This document shows positions 24,991 to 34,772 of a stretch of DNA of 64,000 nt, piece after piece. Below the pieces are notes generated by a model. It was not told the origin of the DNA. It made no database searches and saw only the letters and a list, made by a program, of their open reading frames with translations. The number at the start of each line of letters is the position of its first letter. Within the stretch, counting starts at the first letter, position 1. Source of the stretch: Thalassotalea sp. (lineage in GTDB: Bacteria > Pseudomonadota > Gammaproteobacteria > Enterobacterales > Alteromonadaceae). The position numbers and the translations under genes were made by a program. The stretch is taken from contig JAQWHD010000020.1 in NCBI GenBank assembly GCA_029237915.1, positions 1-64,000 on the forward strand, in the 5' to 3' direction.

Positions 24991-25622
24991 TAATTTATTT
25001 CCCATGAACTAATTGCCATTTTTATCGTTAAATCATTGTGCTTAACGGTTAATTTATTTGCTAATCGGTACTGACCAATTAGTCGGTAGCTTTGATAGTT
25101 AACCTGCCAAAATTTGTTATTCACCCACGCTTGCAACTGACTTGGTAGAGCATTAGTTGCAGAGTAAGTGATAATATCCTCATTTGATGCTTTTAAGCCT
25201 TTCACCCAATAAATTAACGACTTAACAGGTAATTTAAGATTTGTGACTTGCTCCAACAGAAGATCAATATCTTGGTCTTGCCACGTTTTGCCATCGGCTT
25301 TTAAGGTATATAAGCCATTTTCAGAATTAAGAGACAATACACTTACTCCTAAAAATGTTGTTAGCTTGAGGGTTATTTTATCTTGTTCTTGTTGCCAAAA
25401 TAAATTAGCACTCTGTTTTTCTTGAGGTGTAATAAAAGCGATCTTACCTTTGATGGTCCAATCGTTAATTTTTTCTAATTGTTGGCTACGCTGATTTTTA
25501 TCTTGAAAAAGCTCAGCATCGGATGCTTTTGGAATCGTATTACAGCCAAAAATAGAAAGTAATGCAGCAATAATAAATGCGTGTGATAATTTTTGCTTTG
25601 TTAATTGCAGCAATTTCGACAT
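24990..25622 (-). CDS. lolB: Outer-membrane lipoprotein receptor LolB
   Basis: A 210-residue lipoprotein. The signal peptide ends at AALLSIFGC, with the acylated cysteine at residue 27. The mature part shows the LolB pattern WTIKGKIAFITPQEKQSANL and WQQEQDKITLKLTTFLG, then LPVKSLIYWVKG, the LolA/LolB half-barrel fold. LolB accepts lipoproteins from LolA and inserts them in the outer membrane. It is followed by ispE with a TAATG overlap and is divergent from hemA, as in E. coli. Confidence 0.95.
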   Translation of the reverse strand: MSKLLQLTKQKLSHAFIIAALLSIFGCNTIPKASDAELFQDKNQRSQQLEKINDWTIKGKIAFITPQEKQSANLFWQQEQDKITLKLTTFLGVSVLSLNSENGLYTLKADGKTWQDQDIDLLLEQVTNLKLPVKSLIYWVKGLKASNEDIITYSATNALPSQLQAWVNNKFWQVNYQSYRLIGQYRLANKLTVKHNDLTIKMAISSWEIN

Positions 25623-25896
25623 GAGAGAGTGATTTAATCCAGAATGTTTATGTATTTATTGCAACACATTTTAATCGACCATGCCACTGAAAATCTCGAC
25701 ATTAAGTACTCGTTTGTTAAAATTATTGACTTGTTTATGTTATTTAATCGTTTTTTATCTATAGATTAAGATAATAGGCTTTCATTAATTGCTGTTATTT
25801 CGTAAAATTAGCAATTACTCGACAAATTTATGTTTGCTTTATATTTCAAAGCTCATATTTTGTGTTTTTACTCTTTACAGGCTTATTTTTTCGTTT

Positions 25897-27174
25897 ATGT
25901 CCATATTTGCGGTCGGAATCAATCATAAAACAGCACCCGTTTCTGTGCGGGAGAAGGTTGCCTTCACTCCTGACAACCTAACGCATGCATTGCAGCAAAT
26001 GATTGATGAGTTAGGATGTAAAGAAGCCGCGATACTGTCTACCTGTAATCGTACTGAGCTATATTTTGTTCAAGATAAACCTCTAAACGATGTGCAGTTG
26101 GCAATAACGCACTGGTTAGAAAATTTTCATAAAGTTGCAGCAAGCACTATATCCCCAACGTTATACTGGCATCATGATCAACAAGCGGTAAATCATATGA
26201 TGCGCGTAGCTTGTGGATTAGATTCACTTATCTTAGGTGAACCGCAAATTTTAGGGCAAATGAAGCAAGCCTACAGCCAAGCCAAAGCTTCCGGCTCTAT
26301 GCAATTGATTATGGAACGTTTATTTCAACGTACCTTTGGCACGGCCAAACAGGTAAGAACCGATACTGATATTGGTTCAAGTGCTGTTTCCGTTGCATTT
26401 GCTGCCGTAAATTTAGCTAAACACATATTTGCTGACTTATCTAAATCCAAAGTTTTACTTATTGGTGCTGGTGAAACGGTAGAGCTTGTTGCTAAGCATT
26501 TACACGACAACAAGGTTCAACAAATAACGGTCGCTAATCGTACTGTTGCAAGAGCAGAAACTCTGGCCAAGTCAATAGGTGCTAATGTTATTACCTTAGC
26601 GCAAATACCTGAACATATTGGTGATGCCGATATTGTCATCAGCTCTACAGCTTCAACTTTACCTATTATTGGTAAAGGTATGGTAGAAAAAGCTTTGCAA
26701 AAGCGCCGCCATCGTCCTATTTTCATGGTTGATATTGCTGTTCCTCGTGATATCGAAGAGCAAGTAGGTGAATTAGAAGACGTATTTTTGTATACCGTTG
26801 ATGATTTACAGGGTATTGTTGCACAAAATATGGAAAACCGCCGTAAAGCCGCAGAAGAAGCTGAAACCATTGTCGGCAGTCAAACTGATGACTTTATGGC
26901 ATGGATGCGAGGCCTAAACACTCAAGATGCGGTTGTATCGTATCGAAATCAGTGTTTACAAAAACGTGATGCTCTATTATCAAAAGCCAAGCAACAACTT
27001 GCCAACAATAAAGATGCTGAAGCTGTGTTAGCTGAATTGGCAACAAAATTAACAAATAATTTAATGCATGCCCCAACTCGTGCTCTGCAAAGTGCTGCAC
27101 AAGGTGGAGAGCTCGATAAAATTATCTATTTACATGATGTGTTTGACTTAGACCAAAAGAGTCCTAAGTCTTAA
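25897..27174 (+). CDS. hemA: Glutamyl-tRNA reductase
   Basis: A 425-residue enzyme that reduces glutamyl-tRNA to glutamate-1-semialdehyde, the first step of heme synthesis in this lineage. It starts MSIFAVGINHKTAPVSVRE, with the nucleophile Cys50 in LSTCNRTELY, the CGLDSLILGEPQILGQ block, the NADPH-binding VLLIGAGETVEL, and the C-terminal dimerisation domain. I chose the ATG at 25897 since this N-terminus is conserved to the residue; an earlier in-frame start at 25789 would add 36 hydrophobic residues. It heads hemA-prfA-prmC. Confidence 0.97.
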   Translation: MSIFAVGINHKTAPVSVREKVAFTPDNLTHALQQMIDELGCKEAAILSTCNRTELYFVQDKPLNDVQLAITHWLENFHKVAASTISPTLYWHHDQQAVNHMMRVACGLDSLILGEPQILGQMKQAYSQAKASGSMQLIMERLFQRTFGTAKQVRTDTDIGSSAVSVAFAAVNLAKHIFADLSKSKVLLIGAGETVELVAKHLHDNKVQQITVANRTVARAETLAKSIGANVITLAQIPEHIGDADIVISSTASTLPIIGKGMVEKALQKRRHRPIFMVDIAVPRDIEEQVGELEDVFLYTVDDLQGIVAQNMENRRKAAEEAETIVGSQTDDFMAWMRGLNTQDAVVSYRNQCLQKRDALLSKAKQQLANNKDAEAVLAELATKLTNNLMHAPTRALQSAAQGGELDKIIYLHDVFDLDQKSPKS

Positions 27175-27216
27175 CTATAATCAAATCATATTAACCTTTT
27201 GGTGAAAATAAATTAA

Positions 27217-28305
27217 ATGAAAGAATCTGTATATCAAAAGCTAGAGATATTAGTAGAGCGCTTTGAAGAAGTTCAAGCCTTATTATCTGATCCTGACGTT
27301 ATAAGCAATCAAGATAAATTTCGTGCGTTATCAAAAGAGCTTGCGCAATTAGAAGGCATCACTAAAACGTTTGGTGAGTTTAAAGGCGCAGAAGATGATT
27401 TTGCCATGGCTCAGGATATGTTGAAAGACGATGACCCTGACATGCGAGAAATGGCACAAGAAGAATACAAAACAGCGAAAACGACTATTGAAACACTAGA
27501 GCAAGAGTTACAAATTTTATTATTACCGAAAGATCCTCGTGATGATAATAACTGTTTCCTTGAAATTAGAGCGGGCGCTGGTGGTGATGAAGCGGCAATT
27601 TTTGCTGGAGATTTATACCGAATGTACACCCGTTATGCTGAGAAAAAAGGCTGGCGTGTTGAAGTCATTACCATGAACGAGAGTGATCAGGGTGGCTATA
27701 AAGAAATAATCGTTAAAATGGCTGGTGAAAGTGTTTACGGCGAAATGAAATACGAATCAGGCGGACACCGCGTGCAACGTGTACCTGAAACTGAATCACA
27801 AGGTCGAGTTCATACTTCTGCAGTTACCGTTGTTGTTATGCCTGAGATTCCTGAGTCAGAAGCGATTGAAATTAACAAAGCCGACTTAAAAGTTGATACC
27901 TTCCGTGCCTCTGGCGCCGGTGGTCAGCACGTTAACAAAACCGACTCTGCTATTCGTTTAACCCATATTCCAACTGGTGTAGTGGTTGAGTGTCAAGACC
28001 AACGTTCACAACATAAAAACCGAGCACAAGCAATGTCGATGTTACAAGCGCGTTTGCAAGCTGCTGAAGATGAAAAACGTCGTAGTGAAGAAGAGTCTTC
28101 TCGACGCAGCTTAGTTGCTAGTGGCGATCGTTCAGAGCGTATTCGTACGTATAACTACCCGCAAGGTCGTATGTCTGATCACCGTATTAATTTAACCTTA
28201 TACCGCTTAAATGAAGTAATAGAAGGTAATTTACAATTAGTACTAGAGCCAATTATTCAAGAAAACCAAGCTGATTTATTAGCAGCCTTGGCTGAGCAAA
28301 ACTAA
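27217..28305 (+). CDS. prfA: Peptide chain release factor 1
   Basis: A 362-residue class I release factor. The codon-recognition PxT motif is PET (190-192) in [10 protein letters not shown], which is the RF1 position (RF2 would have SPF), and the peptide-release motif GGQ is at 235-237. RF1 reads UAA and UAG. It lies 42 bp after hemA and 8 bp before prmC; PrmC methylates the glutamine of the GGQ motif, so enzyme and substrate are adjacent. The presence of a full RF1 matters for the amber codon found in sohB. Confidence 0.97.
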   Translation: MKESVYQKLEILVERFEEVQALLSDPDVISNQDKFRALSKELAQLEGITKTFGEFKGAEDDFAMAQDMLKDDDPDMREMAQEEYKTAKTTIETLEQELQILLLPKDPRDDNNCFLEIRAGAGGDEAAIFAGDLYRMYTRYAEKKGWRVEVITMNESDQGGYKEIIVKMAGESVYGEMKYESGGHRVQRVPETESQGRVHTSAVTVVVMPEIPESEAIEINKADLKVDTFRASGAGGQHVNKTDSAIRLTHIPTGVVVECQDQRSQHKNRAQAMSMLQARLQAAEDEKRRSEEESSRRSLVASGDRSERIRTYNYPQGRMSDHRINLTLYRLNEVIEGNLQLVLEPIIQENQADLLAALAEQN

Positions 28306-28313
28306 GAATACTC

Positions 28314-29186
28314 TTGTCTCAATCTTCCTCTGAATTGTCCGAAGTAAATACTATTGAGCAACTTTTCCAATATGGGAAAAGTTGCTTATCTTCAATAGTT
28401 GATGCCCGTGATGCCAAATTCGATACCCAAGTATTACTCACCACAGTTTTAAATAAATCAAACAGTTACTTATTAACTTGGCCTGAAAAATCCGTTTCTA
28501 GTGATGAAAAATTGCTGTTTATTGATTTTTTAAAGCGCAGGCTAAAAGGTGAACCTGTAGCTTATATCACAGGCAAAAGAGAATTTTGGTCACTTGATTT
28601 TTTAGTGGCGCCTTGCACTTTAATTCCACGTCCTGATACCGAAATATTAATTGAAGCCGTGCTTGAAAATAATACTGGCAACCGGGTATCTGTATTAGAT
28701 TTAGGCACAGGTACTGGCGCAATAGCACTAGCGTTGGCATCAGAGCATGCCAGTTGGAATATTGATGCGGTTGATTTTAATCATGACGCTGTAGCTTTAG
28801 CACAGGCTAATGCGAAACAATTGAACTTAGAGCAGGTAAGTATTTACCAGAGTGATTGGTTCAGTAATATTGAGCAACATAAAACATTTGATGTCATAGT
28901 ATCCAACCCACCATACATAGCTAAAGATGATGAACACTTAGCCCTAGGTGATGTTCGTTTTGAGCCTTTATCTGCATTAGTTGCCGAAGATGAAGGTTAC
29001 GCGGATATTAAACACATTGTTGAACATGCCCGTAAGTATTTAACAACAGCAGGGCAATTGTATTTAGAGCACGGCTTTGAACAGCATGAGCAAGTACAAC
29101 AAATCTTAAAAAATTCCGGCTACCAAAATATCAAAACGTTTAATGATTATGGCGCAAACCCCCGCATAACGATGGGCACCCTATAA
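28314..29186 (+). CDS. prmC: Release factor glutamine methyltransferase PrmC (TTG start)
   Basis: A 290-residue SAM-dependent methyltransferase that modifies the glutamine of the GGQ loop in RF1 and RF2. The helical N-terminal domain reaches about residue 75; the SAM site is LDLGTGTGAIALAL (128-141) and the catalytic motif is NPPY at 198-201. The reading frame begins at a TTG eight bases after the prfA stop; I see no in-frame ATG close by that would keep the N-terminal helix, so TTG is the most likely start. This rare start could keep its level below that of prfA. Confidence 0.93.
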   Translation: MSQSSSELSEVNTIEQLFQYGKSCLSSIVDARDAKFDTQVLLTTVLNKSNSYLLTWPEKSVSSDEKLLFIDFLKRRLKGEPVAYITGKREFWSLDFLVAPCTLIPRPDTEILIEAVLENNTGNRVSVLDLGTGTGAIALALASEHASWNIDAVDFNHDAVALAQANAKQLNLEQVSIYQSDWFSNIEQHKTFDVIVSNPPYIAKDDEHLALGDVRFEPLSALVAEDEGYADIKHIVEHARKYLTTAGQLYLEHGFEQHEQVQQILKNSGYQNIKTFNDYGANPRITMGTL

Positions 29187-29194
29187 ATTAAATA

Positions 29195-29243
29195 TCAAGG
29201 GGTCAGAGTCGTTGAAACGAGTTCAACGACTCTGACCCCTTGA
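29195..29243. repeat. GGGGTCAGA-family palindrome, perfect copy
   Basis: Left arm TCAAGGGGTCAGAGTCGTTG plus AA and the matching right arm form a perfect 22-bp stem around ACGAG. It lies between the ends of prmC and the convergent yciK and may also terminate transcription in both directions. Inner arm bases differ from the other copies but stay paired. Confidence 0.9.
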
Positions 29244-29259
29244 TTTATTTCTGTTTAAA

Positions 29260-30000
29260 TTAAGCTTGTGCGTCTAAGCGCTGACCATTTACTTGTTTAG
29301 AGTCATCAGACATTAAGTATAAGTACAGTGGCATAATGTCATCAGCGCTTGGCAAGGAAGCTTTATCTTCGGCAGGGAATGCACTTGAGCGCATATTGGT
29401 GTTGGTCGCACCTGGGTTTATCGCGTTTGTTCTTAAACTGCTATCTTCATACTCGTCAGCAATGACTTGCATCATGCCTTCAGTCGCAAATTTTGAGATG
29501 CTGTAAGGCCCCCAAAACGCTCTCCCTTTATTACCAACCCCTGAGGTTGTAAATACTAATGACGATGAATCTGATTTAGTCATAGCTGGTATTAACGCTT
29601 GCGCTAAATGCAATTGAGCATTTAAATTTACTTGCATTACATCATCCCAAGTTTGTTTATTAATTTGGGTAAATGGTGTTAGCTCACCAAGTATCGAAGC
29701 ATTTAATAAGGCACCATCTAAGCTTGATAATTGCTCAACAATTGTTGTAACCATATCTTTGTAATGCTGCGGCGTAGCACCCTTTAGATCAAGAGGGATA
29801 ATTGCTGGCTCTGGATAACCGGCATTTACTATTTCATCGTAAACAGCTTCAAGTTTCTTTACTGTTTTTCCAAGTAAAACAACAGTTGCGCCATATTTAG
29901 CATAATTAATTGCCGCACTTTTACCTATACCAGCACCTGCGCCAGTAACTAGGATTGTTTTGCCATCTAGGCAGTTTTCAGTTGGTTGGTATTTAAACAT
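29260..30000 (-). CDS. yciK: YciK-family short-chain dehydrogenase/reductase
   Basis: A 246-residue classical SDR. The cofactor motif is TGAGAGIG (19-26), the structural NASILG replaces NNAG, and the catalytic residues are Ser in TTSGVGN and Tyr/Lys of YSISK (about 172-176). The ending SDDSKQVNGQRLDAQA is characteristic of YciK. The substrate is unknown. It is convergent with prmC; in E. coli yciK lies near topA and cysB, which also occur about 7 kb away here. Confidence 0.9.
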   Translation of the reverse strand: MFKYQPTENCLDGKTILVTGAGAGIGKSAAINYAKYGATVVLLGKTVKKLEAVYDEIVNAGYPEPAIIPLDLKGATPQHYKDMVTTIVEQLSSLDGALLNASILGELTPFTQINKQTWDDVMQVNLNAQLHLAQALIPAMTKSDSSSLVFTTSGVGNKGRAFWGPYSISKFATEGMMQVIADEYEDSSLRTNAINPGATNTNMRSSAFPAEDKASLPSADDIMPLYLYLMSDDSKQVNGQRLDAQA

Positions 30001-30249
30001 TATATTTACATTACAAATCTGGTTTGTGGCTATTCTACCTTTAGCTTGCTCAGCTTTGTAGATAATTTAGAAAAATTTTGTATTTTTTACCCTTAAAGCT
30101 AAAAATAGCTAGATTCAAATGTGATCTTACGTTAAGTTATGGGTAATAATGTAACTGGTCCTACTTGTTAACAACTAGCTAACAAGTAACTAACAACCCA
30201 TATAAAAACAATAAATTACCGTGGGCTTAAATAATCCTTTGGGGGAAAA
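30001..30249. other. 249-bp divergent upstream region of yciK and the lipase gene
   Basis: No gene is visible. A repeated word AACTAGCTAACAAGTAACTAACAA lies near 30170-30195 in split form (short tandem-like copies of CTAACAA). Promoters of both divergent genes are expected here. Confidence 0.35.
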
Positions 30250-32661
30250 ATGAAAAAATTGATGATTAGCCTCGCAGTTGTGAGTGCTCTAGGTTTAACT
30301 GCGTGTGATGATGAAACCATTGCCGATATAGAAAAAGAAAATGAACAATCTGCTCCGGCAAGTCCTACTGCTCGAGTAATTTTTGATCCATCAAATGGTA
30401 AGTTATCCATTCCGAATGATTTGTTGTTAAAATCTTCTGATTTTACCTTAGATGCACCAGTCGATGATGCTAACGATGGTTCAGATCCTGTAGTAGCACT
30501 TAATGCTCTAGATGGTTGGTCGACTCATCAAACGTTCGTAATTAGTATGGAGTTTGCTGATGGCGTATCACTTGAACCAACCAGTGTATTTAATAGTGGC
30601 GCCGTAGAAATCTATAAAGCGATTATGGGCTTAGACTTAAATGATCCTGAATGTACGCTTGCTGTTGCTCCAGGTCATGCTTGTAAAGGTGTATCAAAAC
30701 TAGTACTTGGCGAAGATTATATTGTACAAGCTATGGGCTCTGATTTAGCCGTTGTTCCATTAAAACCGCTTGAAGCTAAAACTACGTATATTGTAGCGTT
30801 AACGAGTCGTTTAACAGATACCAATGGTAATTCTATTGGTCCATCATCGACTTACAGTTTAGTCAGTCAAGATTATGATACTAAGCCTCTGCTCGATCCT
30901 GCGCAAAATGGTTTGCAGTCGATCATTGATAGTTATGAAACTATTGCTGAAGGTTTCGGCGCTAACCGCGACGAAATTATTTACACTATGGCGATGACAA
31001 CTCAATCAGTTGCAGATACTTTAACTGTGGCTAAGCAGTTGATTGTTTCTGATTTAGCAGACCCTAGCGATTTAACTAAAGTGCCTCATACTGGTGTACA
31101 ACAAACTGGTTTAGTTGCATCGCAGTTAATGTTTGGACAGGCAATTGCAGATCCTAGTGATCCTCGTTTTATTTATAACGCGGCAAGTGTACTTGCAGGT
31201 AAAGTAAACAATGTCCGTTACTACAGCGGTGTACCTACAGCAGAAAACCCTACTGCACCATTAAATCAAGCATGGCAAGCAGAGTGTGATTCTGGAATTA
31301 TGATCATGGGCGCACCTGAAGGCGCAATTCCTGAAGGTCCTATTAATGCTGAAGATGCGTACTGTATGGCCTTTGGCTTACGCGATGTTGGCATTGATAC
31401 CGAACGTAATTTAACTAAGTACAATCCAATTCCTAAGTTAGTAGAGCGCCAAAACTTAGATGTTATTATGACAGTTCCTGAACTAGGTACGGTAAATGCT
31501 ATCAGAGCAAGCTTAATGCTTGACCCTATCTCTAAGCCAGAAAATGGTTGGCCTGTAGTTATGCTACAGCACGGCATTACTGGTTATAAAGAGCAAATGT
31601 TAGCAGCTTCAGGTGTTTTATCTGTATATGGTTTTGCAACTGCATCAATTGATCATCCATTACATGGTGTGGCAAACGCTGTTTTCCCTGAAACTCGTGG
31701 TTACGGTGCAATTAACGCGTCTGAAAATCCAACCGCTTACCTAAACTTGGCTTCGCTGTTAAATGGTCGTGATAATATACGTCAAAGTGTTGCTGATGCA
31801 TTAACGTTACGTATGGCATTAAATACAGTTTTTGATGTGACTTCGGGCTCTCCTATGCCTCTAGGTATCGATGGTAGTGATGTTTACTACGCGGGTATGT
31901 CGCTTGGTGCTATTACGGGTACTGAGTTTATGGCGTTAACAAATACAAGTTTAGGTAACTCTAACCCTGCAATTAACCCAGAAATAGTTGATCCAATGTT
32001 TAAAGTTAATGGTGCTGTATTATCTGTACCAGGTGGTGGTATCGGTAACTTTTTATTAGAGTCGCCAGCGTTTGCGCCACTAGTTAAAGGTTCATTAGCT
32101 TATCAAGCTTCAGAAGACTTTGCCGCGTTTGTTAACAGTGGTGTTAGTGGTACAGCTGATATAGGTGAAAATTGGACTGCGTTCGAATCACAACTAGTTC
32201 CTGCTCAATCGGGTTCTTTTGCAAGTGTATTCACTCAGTTTACATTTGCAGCACAATCTATTATTGATTCAGCTGATCCTATCAACTACTCAGCTATGTT
32301 AGCTGCTAATGGTTCGAACATTCTTGTTCATACCGTTGTTGGTAATGGTATGGATAACCTTGAAGACCAAGTGATCCCAACTAAAGCAGATGTATCCGGC
32401 TCACAACTTTCAGGTTCTAATCCATTAATTTCATTACTTGGTTTAAATCTTGTTTCAGATGCTGCTATGAGTGCTGAAGGCGTTTCAGGTGCAGTTAAGT
32501 TTGTGAACGGTCATCACGGTTCATTATTGTCTCCAAATGATGAAGTTTATGCTATCAATGAAGGCCTAGTTACCCAAGAGATGCAAACTCAAATGGCGAT
32601 ATTTTTTGCAAGTAAAGGTACTGTTATACAAGTGTCTGATAGCGACCTTGTATTAAAATAA
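30250..32661 (+). CDS. VolA/Pla-1-family surface lipoprotein lipase
   Basis: An 803-residue lipoprotein. The signal peptide ends in LGLTAC, with the modified cysteine at 19. The N-terminal domain reads ARVIFDPSNGKLSIPNDLL, typical of the Pla-1/cef family (TIGR03502). The alpha/beta-hydrolase part has the oxyanion-side MLQHGITGYKE (438-448), the nucleophile Ser551 in YYAGMSLGAI, and a late histidine in NGHHGSLL (about 766-773). VolA of Vibrio cholerae is a surface lipoprotein that cleaves lysophosphatidylcholine and works with a FadL porin; no fadL is next to it here. GGGGGAAAA precedes the ATG and a terminator follows, so it is a single gene. Confidence 0.88.
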   Translation: MKKLMISLAVVSALGLTACDDETIADIEKENEQSAPASPTARVIFDPSNGKLSIPNDLLLKSSDFTLDAPVDDANDGSDPVVALNALDGWSTHQTFVISMEFADGVSLEPTSVFNSGAVEIYKAIMGLDLNDPECTLAVAPGHACKGVSKLVLGEDYIVQAMGSDLAVVPLKPLEAKTTYIVALTSRLTDTNGNSIGPSSTYSLVSQDYDTKPLLDPAQNGLQSIIDSYETIAEGFGANRDEIIYTMAMTTQSVADTLTVAKQLIVSDLADPSDLTKVPHTGVQQTGLVASQLMFGQAIADPSDPRFIYNAASVLAGKVNNVRYYSGVPTAENPTAPLNQAWQAECDSGIMIMGAPEGAIPEGPINAEDAYCMAFGLRDVGIDTERNLTKYNPIPKLVERQNLDVIMTVPELGTVNAIRASLMLDPISKPENGWPVVMLQHGITGYKEQMLAASGVLSVYGFATASIDHPLHGVANAVFPETRGYGAINASENPTAYLNLASLLNGRDNIRQSVADALTLRMALNTVFDVTSGSPMPLGIDGSDVYYAGMSLGAITGTEFMALTNTSLGNSNPAINPEIVDPMFKVNGAVLSVPGGGIGNFLLESPAFAPLVKGSLAYQASEDFAAFVNSGVSGTADIGENWTAFESQLVPAQSGSFASVFTQFTFAAQSIIDSADPINYSAMLAANGSNILVHTVVGNGMDNLEDQVIPTKADVSGSQLSGSNPLISLLGLNLVSDAAMSAEGVSGAVKFVNGHHGSLLSPNDEVYAINEGLVTQEMQTQMAIFFASKGTVIQVSDSDLVLK

Positions 32662-32684
32662 TTAATTCTTACAAAGAATTATTG

Positions 32685-32711
32685 AAAAAGGAGGCTTAGC
32701 CTCCTTTTTTT
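32685..32711 (+). terminator. Terminator of the lipase gene
   Basis: AAAAAGGAGGC and GCCTCCTTTTT pair perfectly across a TTA loop, with a T run. Confidence 0.9.
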
Positions 32712-32813
32712 ATCGCAACGAATTGTCATTCGTGTAGAATTAACATAATTTTTTAAGACAAAGTTTTTAAAACAACACTCTTTGTTGATTAAGTAGGTTT
32801 AGGAGAAACACAC

Positions 32814-33845
32814 TTGGAATTTTTGTACGAATACGGCTTATTCTTTGCCAAAGCAATTACCTTCGTTATCGCGGTTATTGCCATTATTGCGGCCATAGCC
32901 GGCGCAGCCCACAAACAAAAACATAAAAAGGGCGAGTTAGAAATAAATGACTTAACTGAACAATATGATGATGTTGAGCAACACATGTTGGAGCACTTGC
33001 TAACTAAAGACGAGTTAAAGCAGCATGACAAAGAATTAAAGAAACAAGAAAAAGAGCAAGCAAAGGCTGAAAAATCCGGAGATGCTGAGAAAAAACATCG
33101 TTTATTCGTCGTTGATTTTAAAGGCAGTATTGATGCCAAAGAAGTTGATAGTTTACGTGAAGAAATTAGTGCCATTTTATCTGTTGCCACTAAAGACGAT
33201 GAAGTGTTTGTTCGTTTAGAAAGCGGTGGCGGTATGGTTCACGGTTATGGTTTAGCATCATCGCAACTAGATCGCGTTCGTCAGCAAGGCATTCCTCTTA
33301 CTGCATCAGTAGATAAAGTTGCAGCTAGCGGTGGTTACATGATGGCTTGTGTTGCAGATAAAATAATTGCTGCACCATTTGCTATTCTTGGCTCTATTGG
33401 CGTTATTGCGCAAATACCAAACTTTAATAAATTATTGAAGTAGAGCAACATTGAATTTGAACAGTTAACTGCTGGCGAATACAAACGTACGTTAACTATG
33501 TTTGGTGAAAATACCGATAAAGGTAGAGAAAAGTTTGTTGAAGAGCTTGAAGAAACTCATGTTTTATTCAAAGACTTTGTTAGCGAGCACCGTCCAAGTT
33601 TAGATATTGCTAAAGTAGCAACGGGTGAACATTGGTTCGGCTTAAAAGCTAAAGAGTTAGGTTTAGTTGATAACATCCAAACCAGTGATGATTATTTACA
33701 AAATGCGGCGAAAGAGCGCTCAGTTCTTGCCATTAAATATTCAGTTAAAAAAGGTTTAGCAGACAAATTTGCCAAAGCAGCGAGTTTATCTATTGAACAA
33801 GCGGCTGGTAAGTTAATGCAAAATAACCGTATCTTTCCAAGCTAA
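32814..33845 (+). pseudogene. sohB: sohB interrupted by an in-frame amber codon
   Basis: The frame matches SohB, an inner-membrane peptidase of the SppA group, over its whole length: membrane segment at about 11-31, a basic coiled region (KELKKQEKEQ), the S49 peptidase domain with GGMVHGYGLASSQ, catalytic Ser172 in VAASGGYMMA, and GSIGVIAQIPNFN. A TAG at 33441-33443 (codon 210) stops it; the same frame then continues SNIEFEQLTAGEYKRTL to 33845. The catalytic lysine should be that of EYKRT (Lys224), so the short product of 209 residues has the serine but not the lysine. The start is TTG at 32814, matching the SohB N-terminus MEFLYEYGLF. A single base change (for example AAG to TAG) explains the break; the rest has no decay, so it is recent, a sequencing error, or read through. 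Confidence 0.85.
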
Positions 33846-33911
33846 ATTTAAACCTAGGCCCATACTAATGGGCAGAGTTGCCAAGCTAAGTAGTCATTCT
33901 ATTATATTTGT

Positions 33912-33945
33912 ACCCAGTTTAGATTAATCTAAACTGGGTTTTATT
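33912..33945. terminator. Terminator after sohB
   Basis: ACCCAGTTTAGATT and AATCTAAACTGGGT form a perfect palindrome followed by TTTTATTT. Confidence 0.88.
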
Positions 33946-33969
33946 TGATTTATTTAAAGCGAGAAATAA

Positions 33970-34620
33970 ATGAAGCAAGATTTTTGGCATCAATGTTGGG
34001 AAAACACCCATATAGGTTTTCATCAAGACGAACTGCAACCTTTGTTAATCGAACACTTTCCACAATACATTGAAGCGGATGACTCTCGAGTTTTTGTGCC
34101 GTGCTGTGGGAAAACCTCTGATTTACTTTATTTTTCAAAACGCTTTAAAGTCATAGGCAACGAATTAAGTTCGATCGCGTGTCGAGATTTTTTCCATGAA
34201 AACAAACTTGTTCCTAATATAAAACAAACCTTACGTTTTAATGTGCTTGAGCAAGGCAATATAAGCTTATATCAAGGGGATTTCTTCTCATTACAAGCTC
34301 ATACCTTTAAAGCCTTTGATTGGGTCTATGACAGGGCTGCTTTAATCGCTTTTCCTGAAAATATGCGCAGTCAGTATGTTTCTCATTTAAAAACATTTAT
34401 ACAAGAAAATACGCGAGTGTTTTTATTAACTCTTGAGTATCCTGAAGGTGAAATATCCGGACCACCGTTTTCTATTAAGCAAAGTGATGTTGAAGCGTTG
34501 TTTGCTGGTTACGAGATAACTAGAGTAGCAACAAGAGATTTAACTGGGCAAAAATTTGCTAAAAGAAGCTTACCGGTTTCTAAATTAATTGAGAGCTTGT
34601 ATATAATAAAGGCTCAGTAA
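33970..34620 (+). CDS. tpm: Thiopurine S-methyltransferase
   Basis: A 216-residue bacterial TPMT. It starts FWHQCWENTHIGFHQDE, followed by VFVPCCGKTSDLLYF (SAM-binding region), GNELSSIACRDFF, and WVYDRAALIAFPENMR, the most typical TPMT block. The C-terminal part is GPPFSIKQSDVEALF. In bacteria this enzyme methylates thiopurines and also selenium and tellurium compounds. It lies between two strong terminators, so it is monocistronic. Confidence 0.95.
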   Translation: MKQDFWHQCWENTHIGFHQDELQPLLIEHFPQYIEADDSRVFVPCCGKTSDLLYFSKRFKVIGNELSSIACRDFFHENKLVPNIKQTLRFNVLEQGNISLYQGDFFSLQAHTFKAFDWVYDRAALIAFPENMRSQYVSHLKTFIQENTRVFLLTLEYPEGEISGPPFSIKQSDVEALFAGYEITRVATRDLTGQKFAKRSLPVSKLIESLYIIKAQ

Positions 34621-34683
34621 TAGCAATTTAACTTAGTTATTCTAACTAGGTAAAGTAGGCAACGCTAAATTTTAAACATATAA

Positions 34684-34721
34684 AAAGGGCCGCTAAATAC
34701 ATGAGTATTTAGCGGCCCTTT
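34684..34721. terminator. Bidirectional terminator between tpm and the symporter gene
   Basis: AAAGGGCCGCTAAATAC and GTATTTAGCGGCCCTTT pair perfectly around ATGA, between two convergent genes. Confidence 0.9.
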
Positions 34722-34772
34722 GTTTAGTTTTTTATTGGAGAAAGTGTTTCTAAAACACGCTCTCCTAAACGA

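Noticed and set aside
25789-25896. N-terminal extension of hemA
   Set aside because: The 36 residues are hydrophobic and unlike any glutamyl-tRNA reductase; the conserved start is at 25897.
32789-33190. Reverse-strand frame opposite sohB
   Set aside because: It is the complement of the lysine- and glutamate-rich linker of sohB, giving only serine/cysteine/phenylalanine-rich nonsense.
33441-33443. Pyrrolysine or another recoded residue in sohB
   Set aside because: No recoding machinery or downstream element is seen, the residue position is not catalytic, and the family has an ordinary residue there.
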